From positions 1 through 64,000 of the forward strand of contig CAMOVR010000003.1 of NCBI GenBank assembly GCA_946627565.1: DNA of 64,000 bases. The letters run 5' to 3'. The DNA comes from an uncultured Clostridia bacterium (lineage in GTDB: Bacteria > Bacillota > Clostridia > Christensenellales > Aristaeellaceae). The notes under the pieces are model-generated. The model ran no database searches. It was not told the origin of the DNA and worked only from the letters and a program-made list of their open reading frames with translations. Made by a program: the position numbers and the translations under genes. Numbering within the stretch: position 1 is the first letter of the stretch; every line of letters begins with the position of its first letter. Positions 47,701-57,085 of the stretch are shown in pieces.

Positions 47701-48048
47701 TTACGCCTTGGCAATTTCCACCAGCTTGGCGAATCCGGCGGGATCATTGACGGCCAGATCGGCAAGCATCTTGCGGTTGATTTCAACGTTCTGCTTCTTC
47801 AGACCGTTGATAAAGGTGGAATAGCTCATGCCGTTGAGACGGGCAGCAGCGTTGATACGGGTGATCCACAGACGGCGGAAATCACGCTTGCGCAGTCTGC
47901 GGCCGATATATGCATAGCGCAGGGAGCGGCGCACCTGTTCCTTCGCAGCGCGATACTGCTTGGACTTTGCACCCCAGTAACCCTTTGCCAGCTTCATTAC
48001 CTTGCGGCGTTTTTTCTGAGCATTAACGGCTCTCTTAATACGTGCCAT
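47701..48048 (-). CDS. rplT: 50S ribosomal protein L20
   Basis: [68 protein letters not shown]. Confidence 0.98.
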   Translation of the reverse strand: MARIKRAVNAQKKRRKVMKLAKGYWGAKSKQYRAAKEQVRRSLRYAYIGRRLRKRDFRRLWITRINAAARLNGMSYSTFINGLKKQNVEINRKMLADLAVNDPAGFAKLVEIAKA

Positions 48049-48078
48049 GGTTTTTTTCCTCCTTGCCAGCCAAAGGGC

Positions 48079-48279
48079 TTATTTGTAGGGCAGCAGCTTA
48101 TGGATCGTGCGGGCTTCTTCCTTGTTATCCACAATACCGTCATTACGCAGGTGACGGGTCCTCTTGGTGGTCTTGAGCCGAACCTGATGGTTGGCATTCA
48201 TCTGCTTATGCTTAACGATACCAGTCTTGGTAAAAGAGAAGCGCTTGGCAGCACCACGATGCGATTTCTGCTTAGGCAT
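48079..48279 (-). CDS. rpmI: 50S ribosomal protein L35
   Basis: MPKQKSHRGAAKRFSFTKTGIVKHKQMNANH. Confidence 0.97.
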   Translation of the reverse strand: MPKQKSHRGAAKRFSFTKTGIVKHKQMNANHQVRLKTTKRTRHLRNDGIVDNKEEARTIHKLLPYK

Positions 48280-48324
48280 AGGGTGGTCCTCCTTCCTTGT
48301 ATCAGGCCCTGACGGGCAGTAGCT

Positions 48325-48915
48325 TTATCCTTGCGCCTCTTGTGTGGCGTTTTTCTCCCGGTTAGCCGCTTCTCTGTTTGCCTTCTTCTCGGCAAAGGAA
48401 GCTTTGGCTGACTTGGGAGCCAGGATCATAATCATGTGACGGCCGTCCATGGCAGGTCTGCGTTCAACCACGCTGACATCCTTGCAGCGTTCGGCGAAAT
48501 CCTGCATAACCTTTGCCCCGATCTCGCTGTGCGTGATCTGACGGCCGCGGAACCGAATGGATACCTTGACCTTGTCGCCGCCATCCAGGAACTTGATTGC
48601 CTGTTTGGCTTTGGTCTGAACGTCGTTTTCCTCAATGGTGGCAGAAAGCTGCACTTCCTTGATTTCCACAACGCGCTGGTTTTTCCGGTTTTCCCGCTCG
48701 CGCCTTGACTGCTCATAACGGTACTTGTCATAATCCAGCAGTTTACAGACCGGCGGCTTTGCCATTGGCTGAATCTTGGCGAGATCGTATCCGCGTTCCT
48801 CGGCAAGCTCCAGAGCCCGCTGTGTCAGCATGACACCCAGCTGTTCGCCGTTCTCATCAATCAGACGGACTTCCCGGTCGCGGATCTCCTCATTGATCAT
48901 CAGCTCGATAGCGAT
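48325..48915 (-). CDS. infC: translation initiation factor IF-3 (non-canonical start inferred)
   Basis: INEEIRDREVRLIDENGEQLGVM...EQSRRERENRKNQRVVEIKEVQLSATIEENDVQTK; GGAGG at 48929-48925 is 9 nt from an ATC at 48915. Confidence 0.93.
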   Translation of the reverse strand: MAIELMINEEIRDREVRLIDENGEQLGVMLTQRALELAEERGYDLAKIQPMAKPPVCKLLDYDKYRYEQSRRERENRKNQRVVEIKEVQLSATIEENDVQTKAKQAIKFLDGGDKVKVSIRFRGRQITHSEIGAKVMQDFAERCKDVSVVERRPAMDGRHMIMILAPKSAKASFAEKKANREAANREKNATQEAQG

Positions 48916-48938
48916 ACCCAAACACCTCCATTAATAAA

Positions 48939-49091
48939 GCGGCGGGGCAAAAACCCGCCGCGAAAAATCGCTTCTAATTCCCTTTGTAAGGGAAGTGCCA
49001 GAACCCGGGGACCTGATCCCACAAGGTGAGGGGCGGGCAAGCCTCTGCTTGTAACGGAAGCGAGTCTATCACAGCTTTGCCGCTGTGTCAA
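48939..49091 (-). promoter_or_regulatory. infC operon promoter and structured 5' leader (candidate ribosomal protein leader/attenuator)
   Basis: minus strand TTGACA (49091-49086)-17-TAGACT (49068-49063); leader contains TTCCCTT-ACA-AAGGGAA hairpin and GCGGCGGG-TTTTTG-CCCCGCCGC hairpin (48961-48939) followed by TTTATTAAT. Confidence 0.65.
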
Positions 49092-49121
49092 GCATTTTTT
49101 TCAGACATGGCACTGAACCTG

Positions 49122-50930
49122 TCAGGCGATCCCGGCCTCCGCTTCCCCTGTCTGGGTGGTATACAGCTGATAGTACAGTCCCTTTCTGGCCATGAGTTCA
49201 TCATGGCTGCCCATCTCGGCAATGCCCCGGTTGCTGATATACAGGATCCGGTCGCAGTTGCGTATGGTGCTCAGGCGGTGAGCCACAATCAGGCTGGTAC
49301 GGCCCCGCAGCATCTCCGCGATGCCCTCCTGCAGGAGTTTTTCCGTCTGGGTATCGATGGACGAGGTGGCCTCATCCAGAATCAGGATGGACGGATCGGA
49401 AAGCAGCGTCCTGGCAAAAGCCACCAGCTGCCGCTCACCCTGGGACAGGTTGTTGCCCCGCTCCCGTATCTCCGTCAGGTAGCCCTTGGGCAGCCGGCTG
49501 ATGAACGTGTCTGCCCGCACCCGGCGGGCCGCTTCCTTGACCTCCGCGTCCGTGGCATCCAGGCGCCCGTAGCGGATGTTGTCCATGAGGGTGCCGGCGA
49601 AAATGAAGCTGTCCTGCAGCATGATGCCCAGCTGTTCCCTGAGGCTGTGCAGCGTCACCTGGGAGATATCCTGCACGCTGCCGTCCTTGCAGTGCAGCAT
49701 GATCCTGCCGGATCCCACATTGTAGAAACGGCACAGAAGATTGATGATGGTGCTCTTTCCGGCGCCCGTGGGACCCACCAGGGCCACGGACTCCCCGCTG
49801 CGAATATGCAGGTCCAGGTGCTCCAGTACCAGATTGCCCTCTTCATAGGCGAAACTGACGTTCTCAAAGTCCACTTCGCCGGTGATGGGTGTAAGGTCCT
49901 TTGCCCCGGGGGCGTCATCCACCGTCACGGGCTCGTCCATGGTCTCAAAAATCCGCTCCAGATAGGCAATATTGTTGACAAAGGAGTTATAGATGTTTGC
50001 CAGGTTGGTGATGGGCTGCCAGAAGCGGCTGACATACTGGCCCATGGCCAGAATCACGCCGAAGGACACCATGTTGCCCCCGCCCATCCAGTACACGCCG
50101 GCAATATACAGGAATACCGTCACAATCTGGGTCATAAGCTCACTGCTCAGCCAGACGGTATTGCTGATATACACAGCCTTCAGCCATGCCTCACGGCAGG
50201 CCTGGGCAAGGCGCTTCATGATGGAAATGTTCGTCTCCTGCCTGTCAAAGAGCTGGGAGACCCTTACGCCGTCTATGGACTCCGCCAGATAGGCGTTGTA
50301 ATTGCTGTTCTTGTTGCTCTGGTTCTGCCAGGCGCGCCGCTGTCTGGGCTTGATGAGGATGATGATGGCCGCAAACACCGGCAGTCCCGCCACAATGACC
50401 GTGGCCAGGGTGGCGTTGGTGGCATACATGAAGAACACAATGAAGATGATGTTGATAACCTCCAGAATCATATTGATGATTCCGTTGGAGAGAATATCCG
50501 ACACCGAGTTTACGTAGTTGATCACCCTCACCAGAATCTTGCCCGCCGGCCGGCTGTCATAGTAGCTGAAGGGCAGTTTCTGCAGATGGGCAAACAGGTC
50601 CTTGCGGATATCGTGTATGATTTCCTGGCTCACATGGGCCATCATCCGGGAACGGATGGTGGTAAAGACAATGCTCAGGCAGATCAGTCCCACAAAGAGC
50701 ATGGCCATGCGGAAAATCATTTCCGTGTTTCCTTCAGGCACGGCCACGTCCAGTACCCACTGGGTGATCCTTGGAATATACAGCGTGGCCATGCTGGAGA
50801 GCGCGGAAAGCAGCAGTGCCAGGATCATGCGGTTCCGGTGTCTTGCAATATACTTCCCGGCCCGCTTCATGTGTTTCCACTGAAAGGGGGATTCCAGTCT
50901 CTCGTCCACATCAAACTTGTTCCGTGCCAT
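49122..50930 (-). CDS. ABC transporter ATP-binding/permease protein (exporter half)
   Basis: GPTGAGKSTIINLLCRFYNVGSG, LSQGERQLVAFARTLLSDPSILILDEATSSID; N-terminal TM domain. Confidence 0.94.
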   Translation of the reverse strand: MARNKFDVDERLESPFQWKHMKRAGKYIARHRNRMILALLLSALSSMATLYIPRITQWVLDVAVPEGNTEMIFRMAMLFVGLICLSIVFTTIRSRMMAHVSQEIIHDIRKDLFAHLQKLPFSYYDSRPAGKILVRVINYVNSVSDILSNGIINMILEVINIIFIVFFMYATNATLATVIVAGLPVFAAIIILIKPRQRRAWQNQSNKNSNYNAYLAESIDGVRVSQLFDRQETNISIMKRLAQACREAWLKAVYISNTVWLSSELMTQIVTVFLYIAGVYWMGGGNMVSFGVILAMGQYVSRFWQPITNLANIYNSFVNNIAYLERIFETMDEPVTVDDAPGAKDLTPITGEVDFENVSFAYEEGNLVLEHLDLHIRSGESVALVGPTGAGKSTIINLLCRFYNVGSGRIMLHCKDGSVQDISQVTLHSLREQLGIMLQDSFIFAGTLMDNIRYGRLDATDAEVKEAARRVRADTFISRLPKGYLTEIRERGNNLSQGERQLVAFARTLLSDPSILILDEATSSIDTQTEKLLQEGIAEMLRGRTSLIVAHRLSTIRNCDRILYISNRGIAEMGSHDELMARKGLYYQLYTTQTGEAEAGIA

Positions 50931-50931
50931 C

Positions 50932-52674
50932 TCAGACCGCCTCCTCCATGGGAACACCATACTGCAGACAGTACGTCTGCCAGTAATACCCCTTCTGTTT
51001 CAGCAGCTCCGCATGGGTGCCGCGTTCGATGATGCGCCCGTCCCTGAGCACCAGAATCAGGTCCGCATCCCGCATGGACGAGATCCTCTGGGCAATGATC
51101 ACCTTGGTGCAGGTATAGGGCAGCTTCCTGAGCTGATCCTGGATATACTGTTCCGTTTCACTGTCCACAGCGGAGGTGGTGTCATCCATCACCAGAATGG
51201 TGGGCTTTACCGCCAGGGCACGGGCCAGGGCAATCCTTTGCTTCTGTCCGCCGGACAGGCCCACGCCGCGTTCACCGATGATGGTGTCATATCCTTCAGG
51301 AAGGCTGCTGATAAAACCGTCCGCGTCCGCCCTTCTGGCAAAATCCCGTACCTCATCCATGGAAATGTCCTGGGCACCGAAGGCAATGTTTCCTTCCACC
51401 GTGTCCGAGAACAGGAAGACATCCTGGGTGGCCGTTCCGATGCCCCCGCGAAGTTCCTGCAGCTTCCACTGCTTCACATCGCAGTCATCCACCAGCACCT
51501 GGCCTTCTGTCACATCAAAGCAGCGGGCCAGAAGCTGGATCATCGTCGTTTTGCCGCCGCCTGTGGGACCCATGATGGCCAGTGTCTGTCCGGGCTGAAC
51601 GGTAAAGCTCACGTCCCTGAGGATCTGCTTTTCATCCAGCTGGAAGGACACATCCCTGAATTCAATCTTGCCCTCCATATGGTCATGGGAGACAGCATCC
51701 CCTGCGTCCGCAATCTCCGAGCGGTTCAGGGACAGCTCCATCACCTTGGCAGCAGAAGTTGAAAAACGCTGCAGGTCATTGATCAGGTTTCCCAGTTCCC
51801 TCATGGGATTGGCCAGCGCCCAGCTCAGGCCTGTGAACACCGTGAGCTCGCCGGGGGTAATCTCCCCCTGAACAATCAGGATACCGCCCATAAATACGGT
51901 CAGCAGCATCATGCCGTTGGCCAGCAGTTCAATGAAAGGATAGAAGGTCAGCCACAGCTTATTGATGCGCAGGTGGCTGTTCATGAAGGCAACGTTCTTT
52001 TCCTCAAAGCGTTCCTTCTCATACTCTTCCCGGGCAAAAGCCTTTACCACCCGGTTGCCTGCAATGTTTTCCTGGGCTGCCGCGTTCATTTCACTCAGCT
52101 TTTCCCGCATGAAGACAAACCTGGGCCTTACATGTCTTGAGAAAAACTTGGTGATCAGCATCAGGCAGGGCGTAACCGCAATCAGCATGGCGGTCAGCTT
52201 CACATTTACCGTGAAAAGATAAATCCCGGCAAACAGGAATGTACAGACAGCATCCACAATCCGGTAATCGATATAGGCGAGAAAATGCCGGCACCAGTCC
52301 AGGTCCGCGCTCATTCTCGTCATGATATCGCCTGCCCGGTTCTGGTCAAAGAACCTGAGGTCCGCATACTGGAGTCTTTCAAACAGCCGGCACCTGAGAT
52401 TGTAAAGCACGTCCTGGGCATCCTTTTCAAGAAAAATCACCATCAGGTACCGAAGGCCTTCCCTTCCCGCTTTCACCAGGAGCATGACCATCAGAATACC
52501 CAGAAGAGGATCCGGGTTCTGTGCAACAATCACCTCGTCAATAAGACGACGGGACAATGCCGGATTGACCAGCAGCAGCAAACAGGTAAACACACTGATA
52601 CACAAAGCCGCTACATGGCGCCTTCTGTCAGGGGGATCCATATAATCCCATAACCATTTAATCTGATTGTTCAT
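50932..52674 (-). CDS. ABC transporter ATP-binding/permease protein (exporter half, partner)
   Basis: GPTGGGKTTMIQLLARCFDVTEG, LSGGQKQRIALARALAVKPTILVMDDTTSAVD (degenerate Walker B DD, typical of heterodimeric exporters); ATG at 52674. Confidence 0.94.
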   Translation of the reverse strand: MNNQIKWLWDYMDPPDRRRHVAALCISVFTCLLLLVNPALSRRLIDEVIVAQNPDPLLGILMVMLLVKAGREGLRYLMVIFLEKDAQDVLYNLRCRLFERLQYADLRFFDQNRAGDIMTRMSADLDWCRHFLAYIDYRIVDAVCTFLFAGIYLFTVNVKLTAMLIAVTPCLMLITKFFSRHVRPRFVFMREKLSEMNAAAQENIAGNRVVKAFAREEYEKERFEEKNVAFMNSHLRINKLWLTFYPFIELLANGMMLLTVFMGGILIVQGEITPGELTVFTGLSWALANPMRELGNLINDLQRFSTSAAKVMELSLNRSEIADAGDAVSHDHMEGKIEFRDVSFQLDEKQILRDVSFTVQPGQTLAIMGPTGGGKTTMIQLLARCFDVTEGQVLVDDCDVKQWKLQELRGGIGTATQDVFLFSDTVEGNIAFGAQDISMDEVRDFARRADADGFISSLPEGYDTIIGERGVGLSGGQKQRIALARALAVKPTILVMDDTTSAVDSETEQYIQDQLRKLPYTCTKVIIAQRISSMRDADLILVLRDGRIIERGTHAELLKQKGYYWQTYCLQYGVPMEEAV

Positions 52675-52743
52675 GGCTATCCCTTCTCTTTGCCGGCATC
52701 TTCCGCGCCTGGGCAAAGCGGGTGCAGTATAGGATGGATTCTC

Positions 52744-52772
52744 TTGACATTCCACAGAAAAACCAATAATAT
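52744..52772 (+). promoter_or_regulatory. putative promoter for AraC regulator
   Basis: TTGACA-17-TAATAT. Confidence 0.45.
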
Positions 52773-52823
52773 TTCCCCAGATTACTGATTTTCCAACACC
52801 CATGCTTTTCCGGAGGTATTGCC

Positions 52824-53660
52824 ATGCATGATCAGCCGCTGCCCCATGATACCCGTGTCATCCATGCAGAGAGCCGTCTGCGGGATGAATCCTATGTCAT
52901 GCACGGCCACCACTGCCATTCCTGCCATGAACTTTTCTATACGGAAAGCGGCTCCTGCCGTTTCCTGATCGGTGACTGCATCCATGACCTGCAGGCAGGC
53001 GACTTTGTCCTGATCCCTCCCATGGTTCTGCATTACACCCGCTATGTCTTCGGGTCCTGCAGGCGCACCGTGGTCCTCTTTGACCATGCCTCCATTCCTG
53101 CAGACGTTCAGAAACTCCTTCCCCTGCCGGAGGAATTCTTCACCAGGACACAGATTTTTCAGATTCCGGAAGCCCACCGGCAGCAGATTGTCGCCTGCCT
53201 CATGCGCCTTGTGACGGAAGAAAAAATATCCGACTCCTTTTCTCCCCTCCTCATGGAACGCGACCTGCAGTCCCTCTTCCTGCTCTCTTCCCGGTACTGC
53301 ACCTTCCTCCACGACACCCCGGAGCAGATTCACACCACGGATCCCCAGATCGTCCAGGCCGCCCGTTACATCTCCGAAAATTACATGCACGCCATCTCCA
53401 CCGAGGATATTGCCCGTTCCGTGGGGTTCAGCCCCAACTACCTGAGCCGCAAATTCCGGGAAACGGCCGGCATCGGTCTGCACGAGTACCTGGTTTTCAT
53501 CCGTCTGCACCATGCCGCCCTGGAACTGGTCTCCACGGATGACTCCATCACCACCATTGCCCTGCGCTGCGGTTTTTCCGACAGCAATTATTTCAAGGAC
53601 AGTTTCAAAAAGAAATTCGGTCTGACCCCCAGGGGCTACAGGAAAAGCATCAGCAATTAA
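52824..53660 (+). CDS. AraC family transcriptional regulator
   Basis: cupin-like N-term HHCHSCHELFYTESGSCRFLIGD; C-term ARSVGFSPNYLSRKFRETAGIGLHEYLVFIRLHHA...IALRCGFSDSNYFKDSFKKKFGLTPRGYRK. Confidence 0.95.
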   Translation: MHDQPLPHDTRVIHAESRLRDESYVMHGHHCHSCHELFYTESGSCRFLIGDCIHDLQAGDFVLIPPMVLHYTRYVFGSCRRTVVLFDHASIPADVQKLLPLPEEFFTRTQIFQIPEAHRQQIVACLMRLVTEEKISDSFSPLLMERDLQSLFLLSSRYCTFLHDTPEQIHTTDPQIVQAARYISENYMHAISTEDIARSVGFSPNYLSRKFRETAGIGLHEYLVFIRLHHAALELVSTDDSITTIALRCGFSDSNYFKDSFKKKFGLTPRGYRKSISN

Positions 53661-53662
53661 AG

Positions 53663-53696
53663 AAGGCCCGGCACAGGAAAGCGTGCCGGGCTTTTT
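53663..53696. terminator. intrinsic terminator
   Basis: AAGGCCCGGCAC-AGGAAAGC-GTGCCGGGCTTTTTC. Confidence 0.85.
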
Positions 53697-53717
53697 CTTT
53701 GCCATGACATATTTTTC

Positions 53718-55196
53718 TTACATAAGTTCAAACACATCCGATACCGTTTCCTGTTCAAAGCCGTCCCCGTATACCGTAACCCTGAGCCGGTACAGTCCTG
53801 CCCCGGCCGGTTCCCCGTTCCTGAGCTTTCCGTCCCAGTATAACGTGGTCCCCTCCGGATAGATCTGTTCCGGGCGCGACAGCTGGCGGGAAGCCAGGCG
53901 GCACACGCTCTCCCCTTCCACCGTTTCTATGACGGCGGACACTTCCGCAGGGCCCGTATGGGAAACCACAAAGCCCATCTCTTCTCCCCTGCCCGGTACA
54001 CAGCGGGAGCGCACCTGAACCGAGAGCTCCCCTTCTTCCGAAGCCGCCCGTCCTATGGCACGGGATGCCACGATCCTCACGCCCTTGGCATCCGTCACCA
54101 CCATCTGAAACAGCACATACCCTGAAAGCTGTCTGACGTCTTCTGCTATGCTCAGGGTTCTCTCCTTATAGCCCGGGGACAGATATCCCGCTCTCCCGTA
54201 GTATTCATCCGTGTCATACAGAATCCGGGCATTTTCAAAATCCCACCGGTTTCCCCGCTGGTACACAATCTGGTAGGACACCTGCACCTGCGCATAGACC
54301 GTGAAGGAAAACGAAATGTTCATATGGTCCGCTGTCAGCAGATCGCTTTCAAAGGAGATATTTCCCACCGCCTCCGTCTGCCGGCGAAGGGAAGAAACAT
54401 GATATGTCAGGACAGGAAAATCATCCTGCTCAGGATACACATGCACGGTACTGGAACCGTGCATGTTCAGCAGGTAGCGCACCAGTTCCTTAAGGGTAAT
54501 GCAGCCGTCCCGGTTCTCATCTGCGGCATATCCGGTCCGCACGCTTATGCCAGCGCTCAGCACCCCGGAAAAATAACCGCCCCCGGCCATCTCCCCGTCC
54601 TCTGTCATGCCGCCCCGCCAGAACCAGCTCTCCTCCGCCCCTCCCGAAGAACAGATGACCTTAAACTCACTGCCTTCAAAGATATGGCTGAACTCGTCCC
54701 GGATTCCCTTGGCAATCATGGCACCCGCATGGCAGGCGTCCACAATCAGGACCTTGGTGCCGGCGATCCCTGCAAAGGCATCGTGCAGCTGCTGTGCCGT
54801 AATACCGCTTTCCGTCCGGCCGTCCGAGAGCAGCATGGTCATGGAATACCCGGGTTCACCCGGCTCCCAGAGGCCATGGGTGCTGATGTAAAAATAGCTG
54901 ACATCCCCTTCCCTTGCATCCGCGAAGGTCTCCTGAATCAGATTTGTCAGCTCCCGGGCCCCTGAGACACCGTAGCGCCTGGTCACCAGCGTCTCCAGGT
55001 TCATGGATCCCCCGCTGAGCGCCTCCGCCATTTCCGCCACGTTATTGGAGGAAGAAGGGGAGGTATCCATCAGGGAGCGGAATACATCGCATCCCACCAG
55101 CAGCGCCCGGTTTTCAGCCCGGCCTAGACGCGGAAAGGCCAGAAGAAAAAGCAGGGCAAAGAGGAAAAGGACACGCCGAAACAACCGTATCCGCAT
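53718..55196 (-). CDS. secreted caspase-like (peptidase C14/clan CD) protein with EF-hand-like motif and FlgD-Ig-like C-terminus
   Basis: signal peptide; YFYISTHGLWE (catalytic His) and KVLIVDACHAGAM (catalytic Cys); DENRDGCITLKEL; WDGKLRNGEPAGAGLYRLRVTVYGDG. Confidence 0.82.
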   Translation of the reverse strand: MRIRLFRRVLFLFALLFLLAFPRLGRAENRALLVGCDVFRSLMDTSPSSSNNVAEMAEALSGGSMNLETLVTRRYGVSGARELTNLIQETFADAREGDVSYFYISTHGLWEPGEPGYSMTMLLSDGRTESGITAQQLHDAFAGIAGTKVLIVDACHAGAMIAKGIRDEFSHIFEGSEFKVICSSGGAEESWFWRGGMTEDGEMAGGGYFSGVLSAGISVRTGYAADENRDGCITLKELVRYLLNMHGSSTVHVYPEQDDFPVLTYHVSSLRRQTEAVGNISFESDLLTADHMNISFSFTVYAQVQVSYQIVYQRGNRWDFENARILYDTDEYYGRAGYLSPGYKERTLSIAEDVRQLSGYVLFQMVVTDAKGVRIVASRAIGRAASEEGELSVQVRSRCVPGRGEEMGFVVSHTGPAEVSAVIETVEGESVCRLASRQLSRPEQIYPEGTTLYWDGKLRNGEPAGAGLYRLRVTVYGDGFEQETVSDVFELM

Positions 55197-55227
55197 GTCC
55201 TTTCACCTCCCTTTTCCCCACTTATCT

Positions 55228-56487
55228 TCAGGTATTCTGAACCGCTCTGCCCTCCGCTTCCCGGATCAGGGCATGGAGCGCATGCTTCACCGTCAGTGTC
55301 CGGATCCGCTCCCGGGTCCCGGACAGGTGCAGGGCAACCGCATAGCTTTTCTCCCTGTCTGCGATTCCCAGAAACACTGTGCCCACAGGACATTCCTCTG
55401 TCCCGCCTCCCGGGCCTGCAACACCTGTAGCGCTGACAGCCATATCCACATCCAGTTTTTTCCGGGCCCCTTCCGCCATGGAAACGGCTACCTCTGCGCT
55501 GACCACCCCGCAGCGTTCAATCAGGTCGGAGGGCACACCCAGCATCATGGTCTTGGCTTCACTCTGGTAGGTTACGTATCCGCCCCGCAGCACATTCGAT
55601 GCACCCGGCACTTCCACCAGCGTCGCCGCAATCAGGCCGCCTGTGAGGCTTTCTGCAGTGGTCACGGTCATATGCCTTTTCATAAAGGCATCGATGCATG
55701 TTTTCTCAAGGGATCCGCTGTCATCCTCCCCGATTTCATAGATGACGTCTCCAAGCCTCTTTCGGATCTCCACAAGGAGCGGTTTCAGCAGTTCCAGTCC
55801 TTCCTTCTCATCCGCCGCCGCTGCCGTAGCCCGCAGCATGACTTCCCCTGTGGAGCAGTAGGGGCTCAGGGTCGGGTTGCCCCTCTCTTCCAGGTCATGC
55901 AGGCGCATATCCACTTCCGCTTCGCCCATACCGAAAATCCGGATATACCTGCTCACCAGCACGCTGCCGGTATATGCCCTGAGATACGGTTCCACCGCTT
56001 CCACAAACAGGGGCTCCAGTTCCCTTGGCGGCCCGGGCAGATGTATGATGACCTTTCCCTCTCCGGCCGGCACAATCGCCGCCGGGGCGGTTCCGTAGGG
56101 ATTCAGCAGCACCTGGCTGTCCCCGGTGAACATGGCCTGGGACCTGTTGTTTTCCGTCATCTGTTTGTGGTATTGCAGAAACCTCTCCCGGACCATCCTG
56201 TCCGCTTCGGGCCTGAGGACCAGTTCCTTCCCCAGCACCCTGGCTGCTGCCCGTTTGGTGATGTCGTCCACCGTAGGCCCGAGGCCTCCGCTGGTGATGA
56301 CAATATCGGATCTTCCCAGTGCCTGTCTGTATGCTTCCTCAAGCCTCTGTTCATTATCGCCCACCACCGTCTGGTGATACACGCTGATCCCCAGTGCTGA
56401 AAGCCGTCTTGAAAGAAACTGCGCATTGGTATTCAGCACCTGTCCCATGAGCAGTTCCGTTCCGACGCACAGGATTTCTGCAACCAC
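55228..56487 (-). CDS. cinA: competence/damage-inducible protein A (CinA, nicotinamide-nucleotide amidase) (GTG start)
   Basis: VAEILCVGTELLMGQVLNTNAQFLSRRL, TSGGLGPTVDDITKRAAARVLGKEL, C-terminal TTAESLTGGLIAATLVEVPGASNVLRGGYVTY, SATGVAGPGGGTEECPVGTV. Confidence 0.95.
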   Translation of the reverse strand: MVAEILCVGTELLMGQVLNTNAQFLSRRLSALGISVYHQTVVGDNEQRLEEAYRQALGRSDIVITSGGLGPTVDDITKRAAARVLGKELVLRPEADRMVRERFLQYHKQMTENNRSQAMFTGDSQVLLNPYGTAPAAIVPAGEGKVIIHLPGPPRELEPLFVEAVEPYLRAYTGSVLVSRYIRIFGMGEAEVDMRLHDLEERGNPTLSPYCSTGEVMLRATAAAADEKEGLELLKPLLVEIRKRLGDVIYEIGEDDSGSLEKTCIDAFMKRHMTVTTAESLTGGLIAATLVEVPGASNVLRGGYVTYQSEAKTMMLGVPSDLIERCGVVSAEVAVSMAEGARKKLDVDMAVSATGVAGPGGGTEECPVGTVFLGIADREKSYAVALHLSGTRERIRTLTVKHALHALIREAEGRAVQNT

Positions 56488-56764
56488 GCTCCTACCCGCT
56501 CCCTTAAAAAAATAGAAAAAACCGGACATGATTGTACCACAAACGTAAGAAAGACAGAATAGAAGCAGTACCGTCTTCTCCCGACCCATATATCTGACGC
56601 ATGATATCCCGGATTGTTTCGTTTCTTCCGTGTTTTCCTGAAACGGGCCCTGCATGAAATGCCATGGTATTTTTGCTGTATCTTTCCGGGATGTTATGAA
56701 GGAAAAAAACATCATCTGCAGAAAGGTAGAGGTACATATTACAGCAACAAAGGAGATCTCAGCC

Positions 56765-57052
56765 ATGACACATTATGTTCTTATGAAATTCAAACCCGGC
56801 ACAGACCTCGCCGGCAGCGAGAAACGCATCCGGGAAACCTACAGCCAGCTTGACGCGGCTCTTCCTTTCCTGCACAACCCCAGGATTTACCGGAACTGTG
56901 TGGAGCGGGACAGCAACGCAGACATTATGGCTGTCATTGATCTTGACAGCGAAGAGGACCTGCCGCGCTACCTCAACCACCCTCTTCACCTGCAGATGGC
57001 AGCCAGCTTCAGAGACAGCATTGTAAACCGCGTCTCTTTTGATCATCCCTGA
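56765..57052 (+). CDS. Dabb (stress-responsive alpha/beta barrel) domain protein
   Basis: HYVLMKFKPGTDLA...YRNCVERDSNADIMAVIDLDSEEDLPRYLNHPLHLQMAASFRDSIVNRVSFDH. Confidence 0.85.
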   Translation: MTHYVLMKFKPGTDLAGSEKRIRETYSQLDAALPFLHNPRIYRNCVERDSNADIMAVIDLDSEEDLPRYLNHPLHLQMAASFRDSIVNRVSFDHP

Positions 57053-57085
57053 CATCATGAATACCATCAAGGAGGTATCTTCACC

